Origin: Rhodobacter sp.
Lineage (GTDB): Bacteria > Pseudomonadota > Alphaproteobacteria > Rhodobacterales > Rhodobacteraceae
Assembly (NCBI GenBank): GCA_013824055.1
Contig: PNNE01000044.1
Coordinates: 1-9,205, forward strand
Direction: 5' to 3'
DNA: 9,205 nt
Position numbers and translations under genes: made by a program. This document shows, in pieces, positions 1 through 6,996 of this stretch. Under the pieces are notes generated by a model, which was given only the letters and a program-made list of their open reading frames with translations, was not told the origin of the DNA and did not search any database. The stretch's first letter is position 1. Each line of letters opens with the position of its first letter.

Positions 1-313
1 GGGGTCGACGGCCTACAACTATTCGGCGCATGGGCCGATCCTGCCCATCGGGTCGGATGTGCTGGCGCTGACGGCGATGTCGGCGTTCCGGCCGCGGCGC
101 TGGCGGGGGGCGCTTCTGCCGCGGACTGCGGTGGTGCGCATCGACGTGATCGAGGGCGAAAAGCGGCCGGTGATGGCGGATGCGGACAGCCGGTCCTCGG
201 TGCGGGACGTGGCCTGCGTCGAGGTGCGGTCGGACGACAGTGTCAGCCACCGGCTGCTGTTCGATCCGGGGCATGGGCTGGAGGAACGGCTGATCGGCGA
301 GCAGTTCGTCTGA
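1..313 (+). CDS. nadK: NAD kinase, C-terminal part (5' end outside window)
   Basis: NAD kinase phosphorylates NAD to NADP with ATP in the cytoplasm and is the cell's source of NADP. The open frame enters from the left edge (first complete codon at position 2) and ends at TGA 311-313, giving 103 residues. It begins inside the family's conserved GSTAYNYSAHGPILP segment, which follows the catalytic GGDG region and contacts the dinucleotide. It continues with the SAFRPRRWRGALLP block and ends in FDPGHGLEERLIGEQF, a tail I recognise from alphaproteobacterial NAD kinases. About 150-180 N-terminal residues, including the GGDG motif, lie outside the window. The gene converges on the response-regulator operon, with a strong hairpin between them. 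An internal ATG at 59 is not the start, because conserved sequence is already in frame before it. Confidence 0.93.
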   Translation, partial: GSTAYNYSAHGPILPIGSDVLALTAMSAFRPRRWRGALLPRTAVVRIDVIEGEKRPVMADADSRSSVRDVACVEVRSDDSVSHRLLFDPGHGLEERLIGEQFV

Positions 314-319
314 CCGGCG

Positions 320-384
320 GCTCCTCGTTCGACTTCGTCTCCTCGTCGCGGGCGCAGCGACGAGTGACGACGTCATCGAAGAGC
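320..384. terminator. Long hairpin between convergent genes; probable bidirectional terminator / intergenic repeat
   Basis: Directly read: a perfect 8-bp inner stem, CTCGTCGC (342-349) with GCGACGAG (357-364) around a 7-nt loop, nested in an outer stem, GCTCCTCG (320-327) with CGAAGAGC (377-384), 7 of 8 paired. It starts 7 nt after the NAD kinase stop and ends 2 nt before the response regulator's stop on the other strand, so it could terminate both. No clear T-tract follows on either strand, so intrinsic termination is uncertain. The 17 bases at 321-337 match 8819-8835 at 15 positions, suggesting a dispersed element. Confidence 0.55.
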
Positions 385-386
385 GG

Positions 387-1823
387 TCAGCTGGCGCGGG
401 TGTTCCAGGCCTCGATCTTGCGGTAGAGGGTGGAGGGCGAGACGTCCAGCACGCGGGCCGCCTTGGGGATCGAGCCGCCATGCAGCGCCAGGGTGGCTTC
501 GATCAGGCGGCGTTCCGCCTCGGCCAGCGGCAGGCCGACCAGACTGTCGAGCGCCACTGCATCGGGTGCGGCCAGGGCCAGGGGCTGCGGCTCGACCGGG
601 CGGCTTTCGTCGGCAAGGCCGGGGGGCAGCATGTCGGCCGTGACCCAGCCGCCGGGGTTCAGGACGACGACGTTGCGCATGACATTCAACAGCTGGCGGA
701 CGTTGCCCGGCCAGGGCAGCGAGAGCAGCAGGTTGCGCACCACGGGGTCGAGGCCGTGGAACTCGCGCCCCTCTTCCTGGGCAAAGCGGGACAGGGCGGC
801 CTCGGAGATTTCCAGGATGTCCAGGCCACGGTCGCGCAGGGGCGGCATATGGATCGGGACGACGTAAAGCCGGTAATACAGATCCTCGCGGAAGTGGCCG
901 CGGCGGACGGCGTCCAGGGGGTCGCGGTTGGTGGCGCAGACGATGCGGACGTTGACCTTGCGCGGCCGGGTGGCGCCGACGGGCTGGACGGTCGAGGTCT
1001 GCAGGAAGCGCAGCAGCTTGGTCTGCAGGGCGGGGGCCATCTCGCAGATTTCATCCAGGAACAGCGTCCCGCCATCGGCAGCCGCGGCCGCGCCCTGCTT
1101 GTCGGAAATCGCGCCGGTGAAGCTGCCCTTCACATGGCCGAAGACTTCGGATTCCAGCAGGTCCTGCGGAATCGCGCCGCAGTTCAGCGCGATGAAGGGA
1201 CCGTCGGCCCGGGCCGAATTGGCATGGACCGCCAGCGCGCAAAGCTCTTTTCCGGTGCCGCTTTCGCCGGTGATGAACACGGTGGCCATCGAGCGCGCGA
1301 CCGAACTGATCGTGGCATGGATGCGTTTCATCGCCTCGGACGAACCGATGAAGCCCGAGCCCTCGGCGATCTGGCTTGCGTCCCGGATGCGGGTGGGCGA
1401 GGCGGTCGGGTCGGCGGGTTTCACCGCGTCACGGGGACCGGCCTCGGCCAGCGCGTTCTGCACGGCGGACAAGAGCCGCCCCTCGTCAAAGGGTTTGACC
1501 AGGAAGTCGTGCGCCCCGGCCCGCATCGCCTCGACCGCGCGGTTGACCGAGCCGTTGGCGGTGATGGCGATGACGCGCGTCTCGGGCTGGATCGCCTGGA
1601 TTTCCTGCATCACCTCCAGACCGTCGCGGTCGGGAAGCATCAGGTCCAGCAGCACGACCATCGGGCGGTGGGTGCGGAACTGGTCCAACCCCTCGGCGGC
1701 GGTGGCGGCGACGGCGACGCGGTGGCCGGAGGTGGCCAGGATCGACCGGTAGACCATCTGCAGCGACAGCGTGTCCTCGACCAGAAGGACGGCGGGGCGC
1801 GAGAGCGGGGTGGAGGACTTCAT
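387..1823 (-). CDS. Sigma-54-dependent response regulator (NtrC/LuxO type)
   Basis: A 478-residue cytoplasmic activator that should use ATP hydrolysis to open sigma-54 promoters once phosphorylated. Domains in order: receiver at about 10-125 with E16/D17, phosphoacceptor D60, T88 and K110; AAA+ domain at about 155-400 with Walker A GESGTGKE (186-193), a GSFTGA loop (233-238), Walker B GGTLFLDE (251-258) and FREDLYYRL (311-319) with the arginine finger region; Fis-type helix-turn-helix at about 435-475. All signature residues are present; the only oddity is S234 in place of the usual A in GAFTGA. I chose the ATG at 1821-1823 because the receiver begins right after it and it overlaps the Hpt stop (ATGA), implying translational coupling. 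The frame is open further upstream, but that extension reads through the Hpt gene out of frame. Target promoters are unknown; no sensor kinase is in the window. LuxO-like is an architectural comparison only. Confidence 0.93.
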   Translation of the reverse strand: MKSSTPLSRPAVLLVEDTLSLQMVYRSILATSGHRVAVAATAAEGLDQFRTHRPMVVLLDLMLPDRDGLEVMQEIQAIQPETRVIAITANGSVNRAVEAMRAGAHDFLVKPFDEGRLLSAVQNALAEAGPRDAVKPADPTASPTRIRDASQIAEGSGFIGSSEAMKRIHATISSVARSMATVFITGESGTGKELCALAVHANSARADGPFIALNCGAIPQDLLESEVFGHVKGSFTGAISDKQGAAAAADGGTLFLDEICEMAPALQTKLLRFLQTSTVQPVGATRPRKVNVRIVCATNRDPLDAVRRGHFREDLYYRLYVVPIHMPPLRDRGLDILEISEAALSRFAQEEGREFHGLDPVVRNLLLSLPWPGNVRQLLNVMRNVVVLNPGGWVTADMLPPGLADESRPVEPQPLALAAPDAVALDSLVGLPLAEAERRLIEATLALHGGSIPKAARVLDVSPSTLYRKIEAWNTRAS

Positions 1824-2375
1824 TCGGCAATCCCGGTCGGGGCGCGGGTGGCGCGGATCAGGCGGATCAGGGCGGAAAGCTCGGCGGCAAGGGGCGGCAT
1901 CAGGGCGACCAGGGCGTCCCGGTCCTGGGCATGGGCGACGGCGTTCAGGGTTTCCGACATCGCCTGAAGCGACAGGGCGCCCACCGAGCCGGACAGCGAG
2001 ATCAGCACATGGCTGCCTTCGCGCAGGCGCTTCCAGTCGGCTGACCCGTCGGCTGACCCATCGGCTGACCTGACCCCCTCGGCAAGCGTCTCTTGCGTGG
2101 CGGTCAGGTCTTCGGTCAGGCGGGCCAGCAGCTCGGGGCCAAGCGAGGGGCCGGTGATCTGCAGAAGATGGGCCAGCCGGGTCGGGTCGAAATCCGAAAT
2201 GCCAAGCGTCTCGGTCGCGCGGGGCTGCGCCAGGCGGTTGACGGCTTGTTCGATCAGCAAGGTCGGCCTGGTCGTCAGAGGTGATCAGGTGCGGCTGCAC
2301 CGCCCGGATTGCGCGGCGCAAGTCGGCAAGAGCCCCGGCACGGGGGTCCGCAGCGGTCGAATCGGGACGGGTCAT
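1820..2375 (-). CDS. Hpt-domain phosphotransfer protein (probable frameshift near 5' end)
   Basis: Histidine phosphotransfer protein expected to pass a phosphate to the downstream response regulator. The intact frame from about 2284 to 1820 carries an Hpt helical bundle: FDPTRLAHLLQ opens it, and REGSHVLISLSGSVGA holds the likely phospho-His (about residue 122 of the repaired protein) in the place of the usual AHTLKGSA motif. Before that helix lies a SADGSADGSADW repeat linker. In this frame the only starts are non-ATG (TTG 2258-2260, no ribosome site), and a stop lies at 2285-2287. The neighbouring frame has an ATG at 2373-2375 followed by protein-like sequence (MTRPDSTAADPRAGALADLR) up to the same place. 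I infer one gene of about 184 residues with one extra base between about 2284 and 2240. No good Shine-Dalgarno precedes the ATG either. The alternative is an intact 146-aa protein from the TTG. The stop overlaps the regulator's start as ATGA. Confidence 0.68.
2037..2072. repeat. Three tandem 12-bp repeats inside the Hpt gene
   Basis: Three adjacent copies of TCGGCTGACC followed by CG, CA or TG (2037-2048, 2049-2060, 2061-2072) are visible on the plus strand. On the coding strand they encode the SADG repeat just before the helix carrying the phospho-histidine. Because the unit is 12 bp, copy-number changes would lengthen or shorten the linker without shifting the frame. Confidence 0.85.
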
Positions 2376-2393
2376 GCGATGCAGGCCGATGGA

Positions 2394-2416
2394 AATCTTT
2401 GCATATTGCAAAGATT
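2394..2416. promoter_or_regulatory. 23-bp palindrome upstream of the Hpt/response-regulator operon
   Basis: Perfect 10-bp arms AATCTTTGCA (2394-2403) and TGCAAAGATT (2407-2416) flank a 3-bp TAT centre. It lies 19-41 nt upstream of the ATG at 2375 and about 33 nt after the prpE stop. Its core, TTTGCA then TGCAAA, resembles the TTTGC/GCAAA words upstream of prpE. An operator for the phosphorelay operon is the likeliest reading. A terminator for prpE is less likely: the stem is AT-rich and no run of T follows it. Confidence 0.6.
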
Positions 2417-2448
2417 GCCCCAGCGCGCCCCGCCTGTCCAGTGCCGCG

Positions 2449-4335
2449 TCAGGCCTTGGCGAGACCAAGGCCTTGCAGCGCCGAGGTGATCTCGTCCAGG
2501 ATGGCGGGATCGTCGATGGTCGCTGGCATCTTCCAGGGCTGGCCGTCCGCGATCTTGACCATCGTGCCGCGCAGGATCTTGCCCGAGCGGGTCTTGGGCA
2601 GGCGGTCCACCACGACGGCGCGCTTGAAGTCGGCCACCGGGCCGATCTGGTCGCGGACAAGTTGCACACATTCCTTGACCACTTCGGCATGCGGGCGCAT
2701 CGACCCCTTGTTCAGGCAGAGAAAGCCCAGCGGCGACTGGCCTTTCAGGTCGTCGGCCACCCCGATCACGGCACATTCGGCAACGTCCTTGTGGGCGGCC
2801 AGCACCTCCTCCATCGCGCCGGTGGACAGGCGGTGGCCTGCGACGTTGATCACGTCATCGGTGCGGGCCATGATGTAGAGGTAGCCGTCGGCGTCGACAT
2901 AGCCTGCGTCCCCGGTCTCGTAATAGCCGGGAAAGTGGCTGAGGTAGCCCTTGATGAAGCGGTCCTCGGCGTTCCACAGCGTCGGCAGGGTGCCGGGGGG
3001 CAGCGGCAGCTTGACCGCGATGGCGCCCAAGGTGCCGGGCGAGACCGGGTGGCCGCCTTCGTCCAGCACCTGCACGTCGAAGCCCGGCATCGGCACGGAA
3101 GGCGAGCCGATCTTGACGGGCAGGTGTTCGATGCCCAGCGGGTTCGCGGCAATGGCATAGCCGGTTTCGGTCTGCCACCAATGGTCGATCACCGGCACGT
3201 TCAGGTGCCGCTGCGCCCAGTGGATCGTGTCGGGGTCGGCGCGTTCGCCGGCCAGGTAAAGCGCCTGCAGGGTGGGGAGTTTGGGCACCAGCTTGCCCTC
3301 GGGGTCGTCGCGCTTGATGGCGCGCAGCGCGGTGGGCGCGGTGAAGAAGCTGCGCACCTTGTGTTCGTTGATCACGCGCCAGAAGGCGGCGGCGTCGGGG
3401 GTGCCGACGGGCTTGCCCTCGTAGACGACGGTGGTGCAGCCCGCGATAAGGGGGGCATAGCAGATGTAGCTGTGGCCGACGACCCAGCCCACGTCACTGG
3501 CGGCCCAGAAGACATCGCCCGCCCCGCAATTGTAGATCGCACGCATCGTCCAGTTCAGCGCCACGAGGTGCCCGGCGGTGGGGCGGACGACGCCCTTTGG
3601 CGCGCCGGTGGTGCCAGAGGTATACAGGATATAGGCCGGGTGGTTGCCTTCGACGGGGGTGCAGTCGGCGGGGGTGACGCCATACTGGAATTCGTGCCAG
3701 GCGTGGTCGCGGCCGGGGATCAGCCTGGCCACCTCCTGCTCGCGCTGGAAGATCACGCAGAAATCGGGCTTGTGGGTGGCCTGGTCGATCGCGCTGTCGA
3801 GCAGCGGCTTGTAGTGGACGACGCGGCTGGGTTCGATGCCGCAGCTGGCGGCGATGATCGCCTTGGGGGTGCAGTCGTCGATGCGGACGGCAAGCTCATG
3901 CGCCGCAAAGCCGCCGAAGACGACCGAGTGGATCGCGCCCAGGCGGGCGCAGGCCAGCATCGCCTCCAGCGCCTCGGGGACCATCGGCATGTAGATGATG
4001 ACGCGGTCGCCCTTGGTGATGCCCTTGGCCTTCAATGCTCCGGCCAGGCGGGAGACGCGGTCCTGAAGCTCGGCATAGGTGATGACGTGGCGGGTCGCCG
4101 TGACGGGGCTGTCGTGGATGATGGCGGGCTGCTTGCCGCGCCCGGCGATGACGTGGCGGTCGACGGCGTTCCAGCAGGTGTTGACCTGGGCGTCGGTGAA
4201 CCATTCGTACAGCGGCGCGCGGCTGTCATCCAGCGCCTTCGAGGGCTTCTTCACCCAGTCGATCCCCCCGGCGGCCGAAAGCCAGAACCCCTCGGGGTCC
4301 TGCTGCCACTGGCCGTATACCTGTGCATAGCTCAT
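2449..4335 (-). CDS. prpE: Propionyl-CoA synthetase (propionate--CoA ligase)
   Basis: Activates propionate with ATP and CoA to propionyl-CoA through a propionyl-adenylate; cytoplasmic ANL-family enzyme. The 628-residue length equals that remembered for E. coli PrpE and sequence resembles it throughout: the N-terminal FW...IDW region, YMPMVPEA...CARLGAIHSVVFGGFA (115-143), the P-loop YTSGTTGAPKG (238-248), ASDVGWVVGHSYI (279-291), WWQTETG (386-392), TGD (474-476), the hinge region RTDDVINVAGHRLS (491-504) and PKTRSGKILR (580-589) with catalytic, acetylation-prone K586. These favour PrpE over acetyl-CoA synthetase, though acetate could be a side substrate. The ATG at 4333-4335 has a purine-rich GGGGGGAG ribosome site 7-8 nt upstream. 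It lies 197 bp downstream of maeB on the same strand; that gap holds TTTGCAAA-type sites, so it probably has its own regulated promoter. The Hpt operon begins 73 nt downstream. Confidence 0.93.
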   Translation of the reverse strand: MSYAQVYGQWQQDPEGFWLSAAGGIDWVKKPSKALDDSRAPLYEWFTDAQVNTCWNAVDRHVIAGRGKQPAIIHDSPVTATRHVITYAELQDRVSRLAGALKAKGITKGDRVIIYMPMVPEALEAMLACARLGAIHSVVFGGFAAHELAVRIDDCTPKAIIAASCGIEPSRVVHYKPLLDSAIDQATHKPDFCVIFQREQEVARLIPGRDHAWHEFQYGVTPADCTPVEGNHPAYILYTSGTTGAPKGVVRPTAGHLVALNWTMRAIYNCGAGDVFWAASDVGWVVGHSYICYAPLIAGCTTVVYEGKPVGTPDAAAFWRVINEHKVRSFFTAPTALRAIKRDDPEGKLVPKLPTLQALYLAGERADPDTIHWAQRHLNVPVIDHWWQTETGYAIAANPLGIEHLPVKIGSPSVPMPGFDVQVLDEGGHPVSPGTLGAIAVKLPLPPGTLPTLWNAEDRFIKGYLSHFPGYYETGDAGYVDADGYLYIMARTDDVINVAGHRLSTGAMEEVLAAHKDVAECAVIGVADDLKGQSPLGFLCLNKGSMRPHAEVVKECVQLVRDQIGPVADFKRAVVVDRLPKTRSGKILRGTMVKIADGQPWKMPATIDDPAILDEITSALQGLGLAKA

Positions 4336-4428
4336 CGCGATCTCCCCCCGCTGATGCCATCCTCGCGCCCGTGTTACGGCAAGATGACACCGCCGCGCAA
4401 CGCTGTTACCGGGAACAGGGCGGGGGTT

Positions 4429-4470
4429 ATTTGCAGTATTTGCGGTGCGCGCGGGGCAAATTTTGCAAAG
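4429..4470. promoter_or_regulatory. Symmetric four-site TTTGC/GCAAA operator array upstream of prpE
   Basis: Directly read: ATTTGC at 4429-4434 and 4438-4443, then GCAAAT at 4456-4461 and GCAAAG at 4465-4470. The pairs are mirror images about 4449/4450, steps are 9, 18 and 9 bp, and 15 of 21 positions of the 42-bp element are complementary between halves. The right half includes a perfect TTTGCAAA octamer (4462-4469). It lies about 95-135 nt upstream of the prpE start. TTTGCAAA-type motifs are known for ScfR-family regulators (RamB, PccR, MccR); PccR of Rhodobacter sphaeroides, as I recall, uses two octamers 4 bp apart, which is not the geometry here. Confidence 0.6.
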
Positions 4471-4488
4471 TCACAAAAGCTGGCAGAC

Positions 4489-4510
4489 TCCCGCCCTTGT
4501 CGTGGCGGGA
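4489..4510 (-). terminator. Possible maeB terminator hairpin
   Basis: A perfect 7-bp stem, TCCCGCC (4489-4495) with GGCGGGA (4504-4510) and an 8-nt loop, lies 23-44 nt past the maeB stop in the direction of maeB transcription. The only T-run on that strand begins about 10 nt beyond the stem, so this is a weak intrinsic terminator at best. Confidence 0.35.
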
Positions 4511-4518
4511 TTTGCAAA
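4511..4518. promoter_or_regulatory. Second TTTGCAAA octamer between maeB and prpE
   Basis: An exact, self-complementary TTTGCAAA lies 15 nt past the maeB stop, 49 bp from the identical octamer at 4462-4469. Both are in the short non-coding gap upstream of prpE. It may be a secondary site for the regulator acting on the main array. Confidence 0.45.
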
Positions 4519-4532
4519 GCCGGCTTGCCCGG

Positions 4533-6821
4533 TCAGCCGTAATGCGCGACGGGCGTCCCCGCGATGGCGGACATGTTCAGTAGGCCCCGCGCCGTGATGG
4601 CGGGGGTGACGACGTGGACCTTGTTGCCCATGCCCATCAGGATCGGCCCGACCTCAAGCCCCCCGGCCTTGACCTTCAGGATGTTGCGCACCCCCGAAGC
4701 GACCTCGGAGGAGGCAAAGACCAGCACGTTCGCCGCCCCGTCGTAGCGGGACCCCGGCAACAGGCGGTCGCGGATCGTCTGGTCCAGGGCGGCGTCGATG
4801 TTCATCTCGCCTTCATAGGCGAAGTCGGGTTCACGCAGGTCCAGCATCTCGAGCGCGTCGCGCATCCGGCGGGCGCTGGCGGTGTCCATGTTGCCGAACT
4901 GCGACTGGGTGCAAAGCGCGATCTTGGGTGCCAGGCCGAAACGGCGGACATGGCGGGCGGCGCCGATCACCGTCTCCATGATCTGCTGCGGCGTCGGCTC
5001 GGGGTGGACATGGGTGTCGGCGATGAAAAGCGGTCCGTCCTCGAGGATCATCAGCGACAGGGCGGCGACCGGGTGCAACCCGCCCCGGGCCAGGATCTGG
5101 CGGACATAGCCCAGGTGCCAGTTGAACTGGCCGAAGGTGCCGCAGATCATGCTGTCGGCTTCGTCCCGATGGACCATGATCGCGGCGATGGCGGTGGTGT
5201 TCGTGCGCATCACGGCGCGGGCGGTGTCGGGGGTCACACCCTGCCGCGCCATCAGATCGTGGTAGGTGCCCCAGTAGTCGCGGTAGCGATGGTCGTTTTC
5301 GGGGTTCACCAGGTGAAAGTCGCGGCCCGGCCGGATCGGCAGGCCAAAGCGTTCGCACCGCGCCTCGACGACCTCGGGGCGGCCGATCAGGATCGGCTGG
5401 TCGTTGGTCTCCTCCAGCATTGCGTTGGCGGCGCGAAGGACACGTTCATCCTCGCCTTCGGCAAAGACGATGCGGCGGGCAGCCATCTTCGAGGCCTCGA
5501 ACACCGGGCGCATCAGCAGGGCAGACTTGAAGACCGAGCCGTCCAGCCCGCGCTTGTAGGCGTCAAGGTCCTCCAGCGGCCTGGTGGCGACGCCGGTCTC
5601 CATCGCGGCGCGGGCGACGGCGCTGGCGACGACGCCGATCAGCCGCGGGTCGAAGGGCTTGGGGATCAGGTAGTCGGGACCGAAGGACAGCGTCTCGCCC
5701 CGGTAGGCGGCGGCGGCTTCCGCGCTGGTGGTGGCGCGGGCCAGCGCGGCGATGCCTTCGATGCAGGCGATCTTCATCTCGTCGTTGATCGTGGTCGCAC
5801 CGACGTCGAGCGCCCCCCGGAAGATGAAGGGGAAGCACAGGACGTTGTTGACCTGGTTCGGGAAATCCGACCGCCCGGTGGCGATGATCGCGCCGGGGGC
5901 GACCTTGCGGGCAGCGTCGGGCAGGATTTCCGGCGTCGGGTTGGCCAGAGCGAAGATGATCGGGTTCGGCGCCATCGTCTGCACCATCGCAGGCGTCAGG
6001 ACGCCGGGGCCGGAGAGGCCGAGGAACAGGTCGGCGCCCAGGATCACCTCGGCCAGAGTCGCAGGGGTGTCGCCCTGCGCGAAGGCCGCCTTCTGCTGCG
6101 TCATCTGCTCGGTCCGGCCGTGGTAGACCAGGCCTTCAAGGTCGCAAAGCCAGATGTTCTCGCGCCGGACGCCCAGCTTGACCAGCATTTCCAGGCAGGC
6201 GATCCCCGCCGCCCCGCCGCCGGTGGAGACGACCTTGATGTCGCCGAAGGTCTTGCCGGTCACGATCATCGCGTTGGTCGCCGCCGCGCCGACGACGATG
6301 GCGGTCCCGTGCTGGTCGTCGTGGAAGACGGGGATGTTCATCCGCTCGCGGCACAGTTTCTCGACGATGAAGCAATCGGGGGACTTGATGTCCTCGAGGT
6401 TGACCGCGCCGAAGGTCGGCTCCAGCGCGCAGACGATTTCGGCAAGGCGGAGGGGGTCGGGTTCGTTCACCTCGATGTCGAAGCAGTCGATGTTGGCGAA
6501 CTTCTTGAAGAGGACGGCCTTGCCCTCCATCACGGGCTTGGAAGCAAGCGCCCCGATGTTGCCCAGGCCCAGAACCGCGGTGCCGTTCGAGATGACGGCG
6601 ACGAGGTTGCCCTTCGCCGTGTAGCGGGAGGCGGTCGCGGGATCGGCCTTGATCTCAAGGCAGGCCTCGGCCACGCCGGGAGAGTAGGCGCGGGCCAGGT
6701 CGCGGCCGTTGGCCAGGGGCTTCGTGGCGCGGATTTCCAGCTTTCCGGGCTTCGGGAACTCGTGATAGTCCAGCGCCGCCTGCCGTGCCGCCTGTTTCGC
6801 CTCGTCCTGCCGGTCGTCCAT
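4533..6821 (-). CDS. maeB: NAD(P)-dependent malic enzyme with C-terminal phosphotransacetylase-like domain
   Basis: Oxidatively decarboxylates malate to pyruvate and CO2 with NADP (or NAD), linking the TCA cycle to C3 metabolism and biosynthetic reductant. The 762 residues match the E. coli MaeB type along their length. Malic enzyme domain, about 1-425: catalytic Y46 in AYSPGVAEA, K101 in MEGKAVLFKK, metal ligands E143/D144 (NLEDIKSPDCF) and D169 (FHDDQHGTA), nucleotide loop VSTGGGAAGIACLE (199-211), SGPGVLTP (270-277) and ANPTPEI (293-299). The phosphotransacetylase-like domain, about 435-762, includes MICGTFGQFNWHL, FIADTHVHPEPT and GANVLVFAS-like blocks; in this family it is mainly regulatory (acetyl-CoA response). 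The ATG at 6819-6821 has an excellent AGGAGGGG site 5-6 nt upstream; the frame stays open further upstream, but that part runs antisense into the GntR gene. Cofactor preference cannot be read safely. Confidence 0.95.
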   Translation of the reverse strand: MDDRQDEAKQAARQAALDYHEFPKPGKLEIRATKPLANGRDLARAYSPGVAEACLEIKADPATASRYTAKGNLVAVISNGTAVLGLGNIGALASKPVMEGKAVLFKKFANIDCFDIEVNEPDPLRLAEIVCALEPTFGAVNLEDIKSPDCFIVEKLCRERMNIPVFHDDQHGTAIVVGAAATNAMIVTGKTFGDIKVVSTGGGAAGIACLEMLVKLGVRRENIWLCDLEGLVYHGRTEQMTQQKAAFAQGDTPATLAEVILGADLFLGLSGPGVLTPAMVQTMAPNPIIFALANPTPEILPDAARKVAPGAIIATGRSDFPNQVNNVLCFPFIFRGALDVGATTINDEMKIACIEGIAALARATTSAEAAAAYRGETLSFGPDYLIPKPFDPRLIGVVASAVARAAMETGVATRPLEDLDAYKRGLDGSVFKSALLMRPVFEASKMAARRIVFAEGEDERVLRAANAMLEETNDQPILIGRPEVVEARCERFGLPIRPGRDFHLVNPENDHRYRDYWGTYHDLMARQGVTPDTARAVMRTNTTAIAAIMVHRDEADSMICGTFGQFNWHLGYVRQILARGGLHPVAALSLMILEDGPLFIADTHVHPEPTPQQIMETVIGAARHVRRFGLAPKIALCTQSQFGNMDTASARRMRDALEMLDLREPDFAYEGEMNIDAALDQTIRDRLLPGSRYDGAANVLVFASSEVASGVRNILKVKAGGLEVGPILMGMGNKVHVVTPAITARGLLNMSAIAGTPVAHYG

Positions 6822-6836
6822 CTGTCCCCTCCTGCA

Positions 6837-6860
6837 AGATGGTTTAGCGTTGAACCATCT
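6837..6860. promoter_or_regulatory. Inverted repeat directly upstream of the maeB ribosome site
   Basis: Perfect 8-bp arms AGATGGTT (6837-6844) and AACCATCT (6853-6860) with an 8-nt spacer end 3 nt from the maeB Shine-Dalgarno sequence (complement of 6826-6833). It could be an operator overlapping the promoter, or a leader hairpin that modulates ribosome access. The protein or signal is not identifiable from sequence. Confidence 0.5.
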
Positions 6861-6918
6861 ATTCTGAAGCCGGTTGTGTTGCTGTTGGCCCGGCCTTCCG
6901 GTGCCACAATGCCTGCAT

Positions 6919-6951
6919 TTGCGGGTTATGGAAATCAACGAAATCCCGCAA
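6919..6951. promoter_or_regulatory. Spaced inverted repeat TTGCGGG / CCCGCAA in the maeB-gntR promoter region
   Basis: Seven-base arms TTGCGGG (6919-6925) and CCCGCAA (6945-6951) are 19 nt apart, 98-130 nt upstream of maeB. The left arm in context reads ATTTGCGG, the same word as one unit of the prpE array (4438-4445). This suggests, weakly, that maeB and prpE share a regulator. Confidence 0.35.
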
Positions 6952-6996
6952 GCGCTTTTCGGCTTCGCAAGCAAGTGGCGGCTCTGCTTCGACAAG

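Noticed and set aside
480..1967. 495-aa plus-strand frame opposite the response regulator
   Set aside because: Shadow of the real minus-strand gene in GC-rich DNA: low-complexity Gly/Gln/Arg/Asp composition, no domain, and the opposite strand has full NtrC-type motifs.
1824..2690. N-terminal extension of the response regulator (to 767 aa)
   Set aside because: The extension reads through the Hpt gene in the wrong frame and into the 3' end of prpE; the receiver domain starts right after the ATG at 1823. Only 2375 to about 2262 looks protein-like, and that is assigned to the Hpt gene.
4372..4409. Repeated GTAACA word (minus strand) upstream of prpE
   Set aside because: Only six bases in two copies; not distinguishable from chance.
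2281..4542. 753-aa plus-strand frame opposite prpE
   Set aside because: Low-complexity Gly/Val/Asp-rich antisense frame; the minus strand encodes an unmistakable full-length PrpE.
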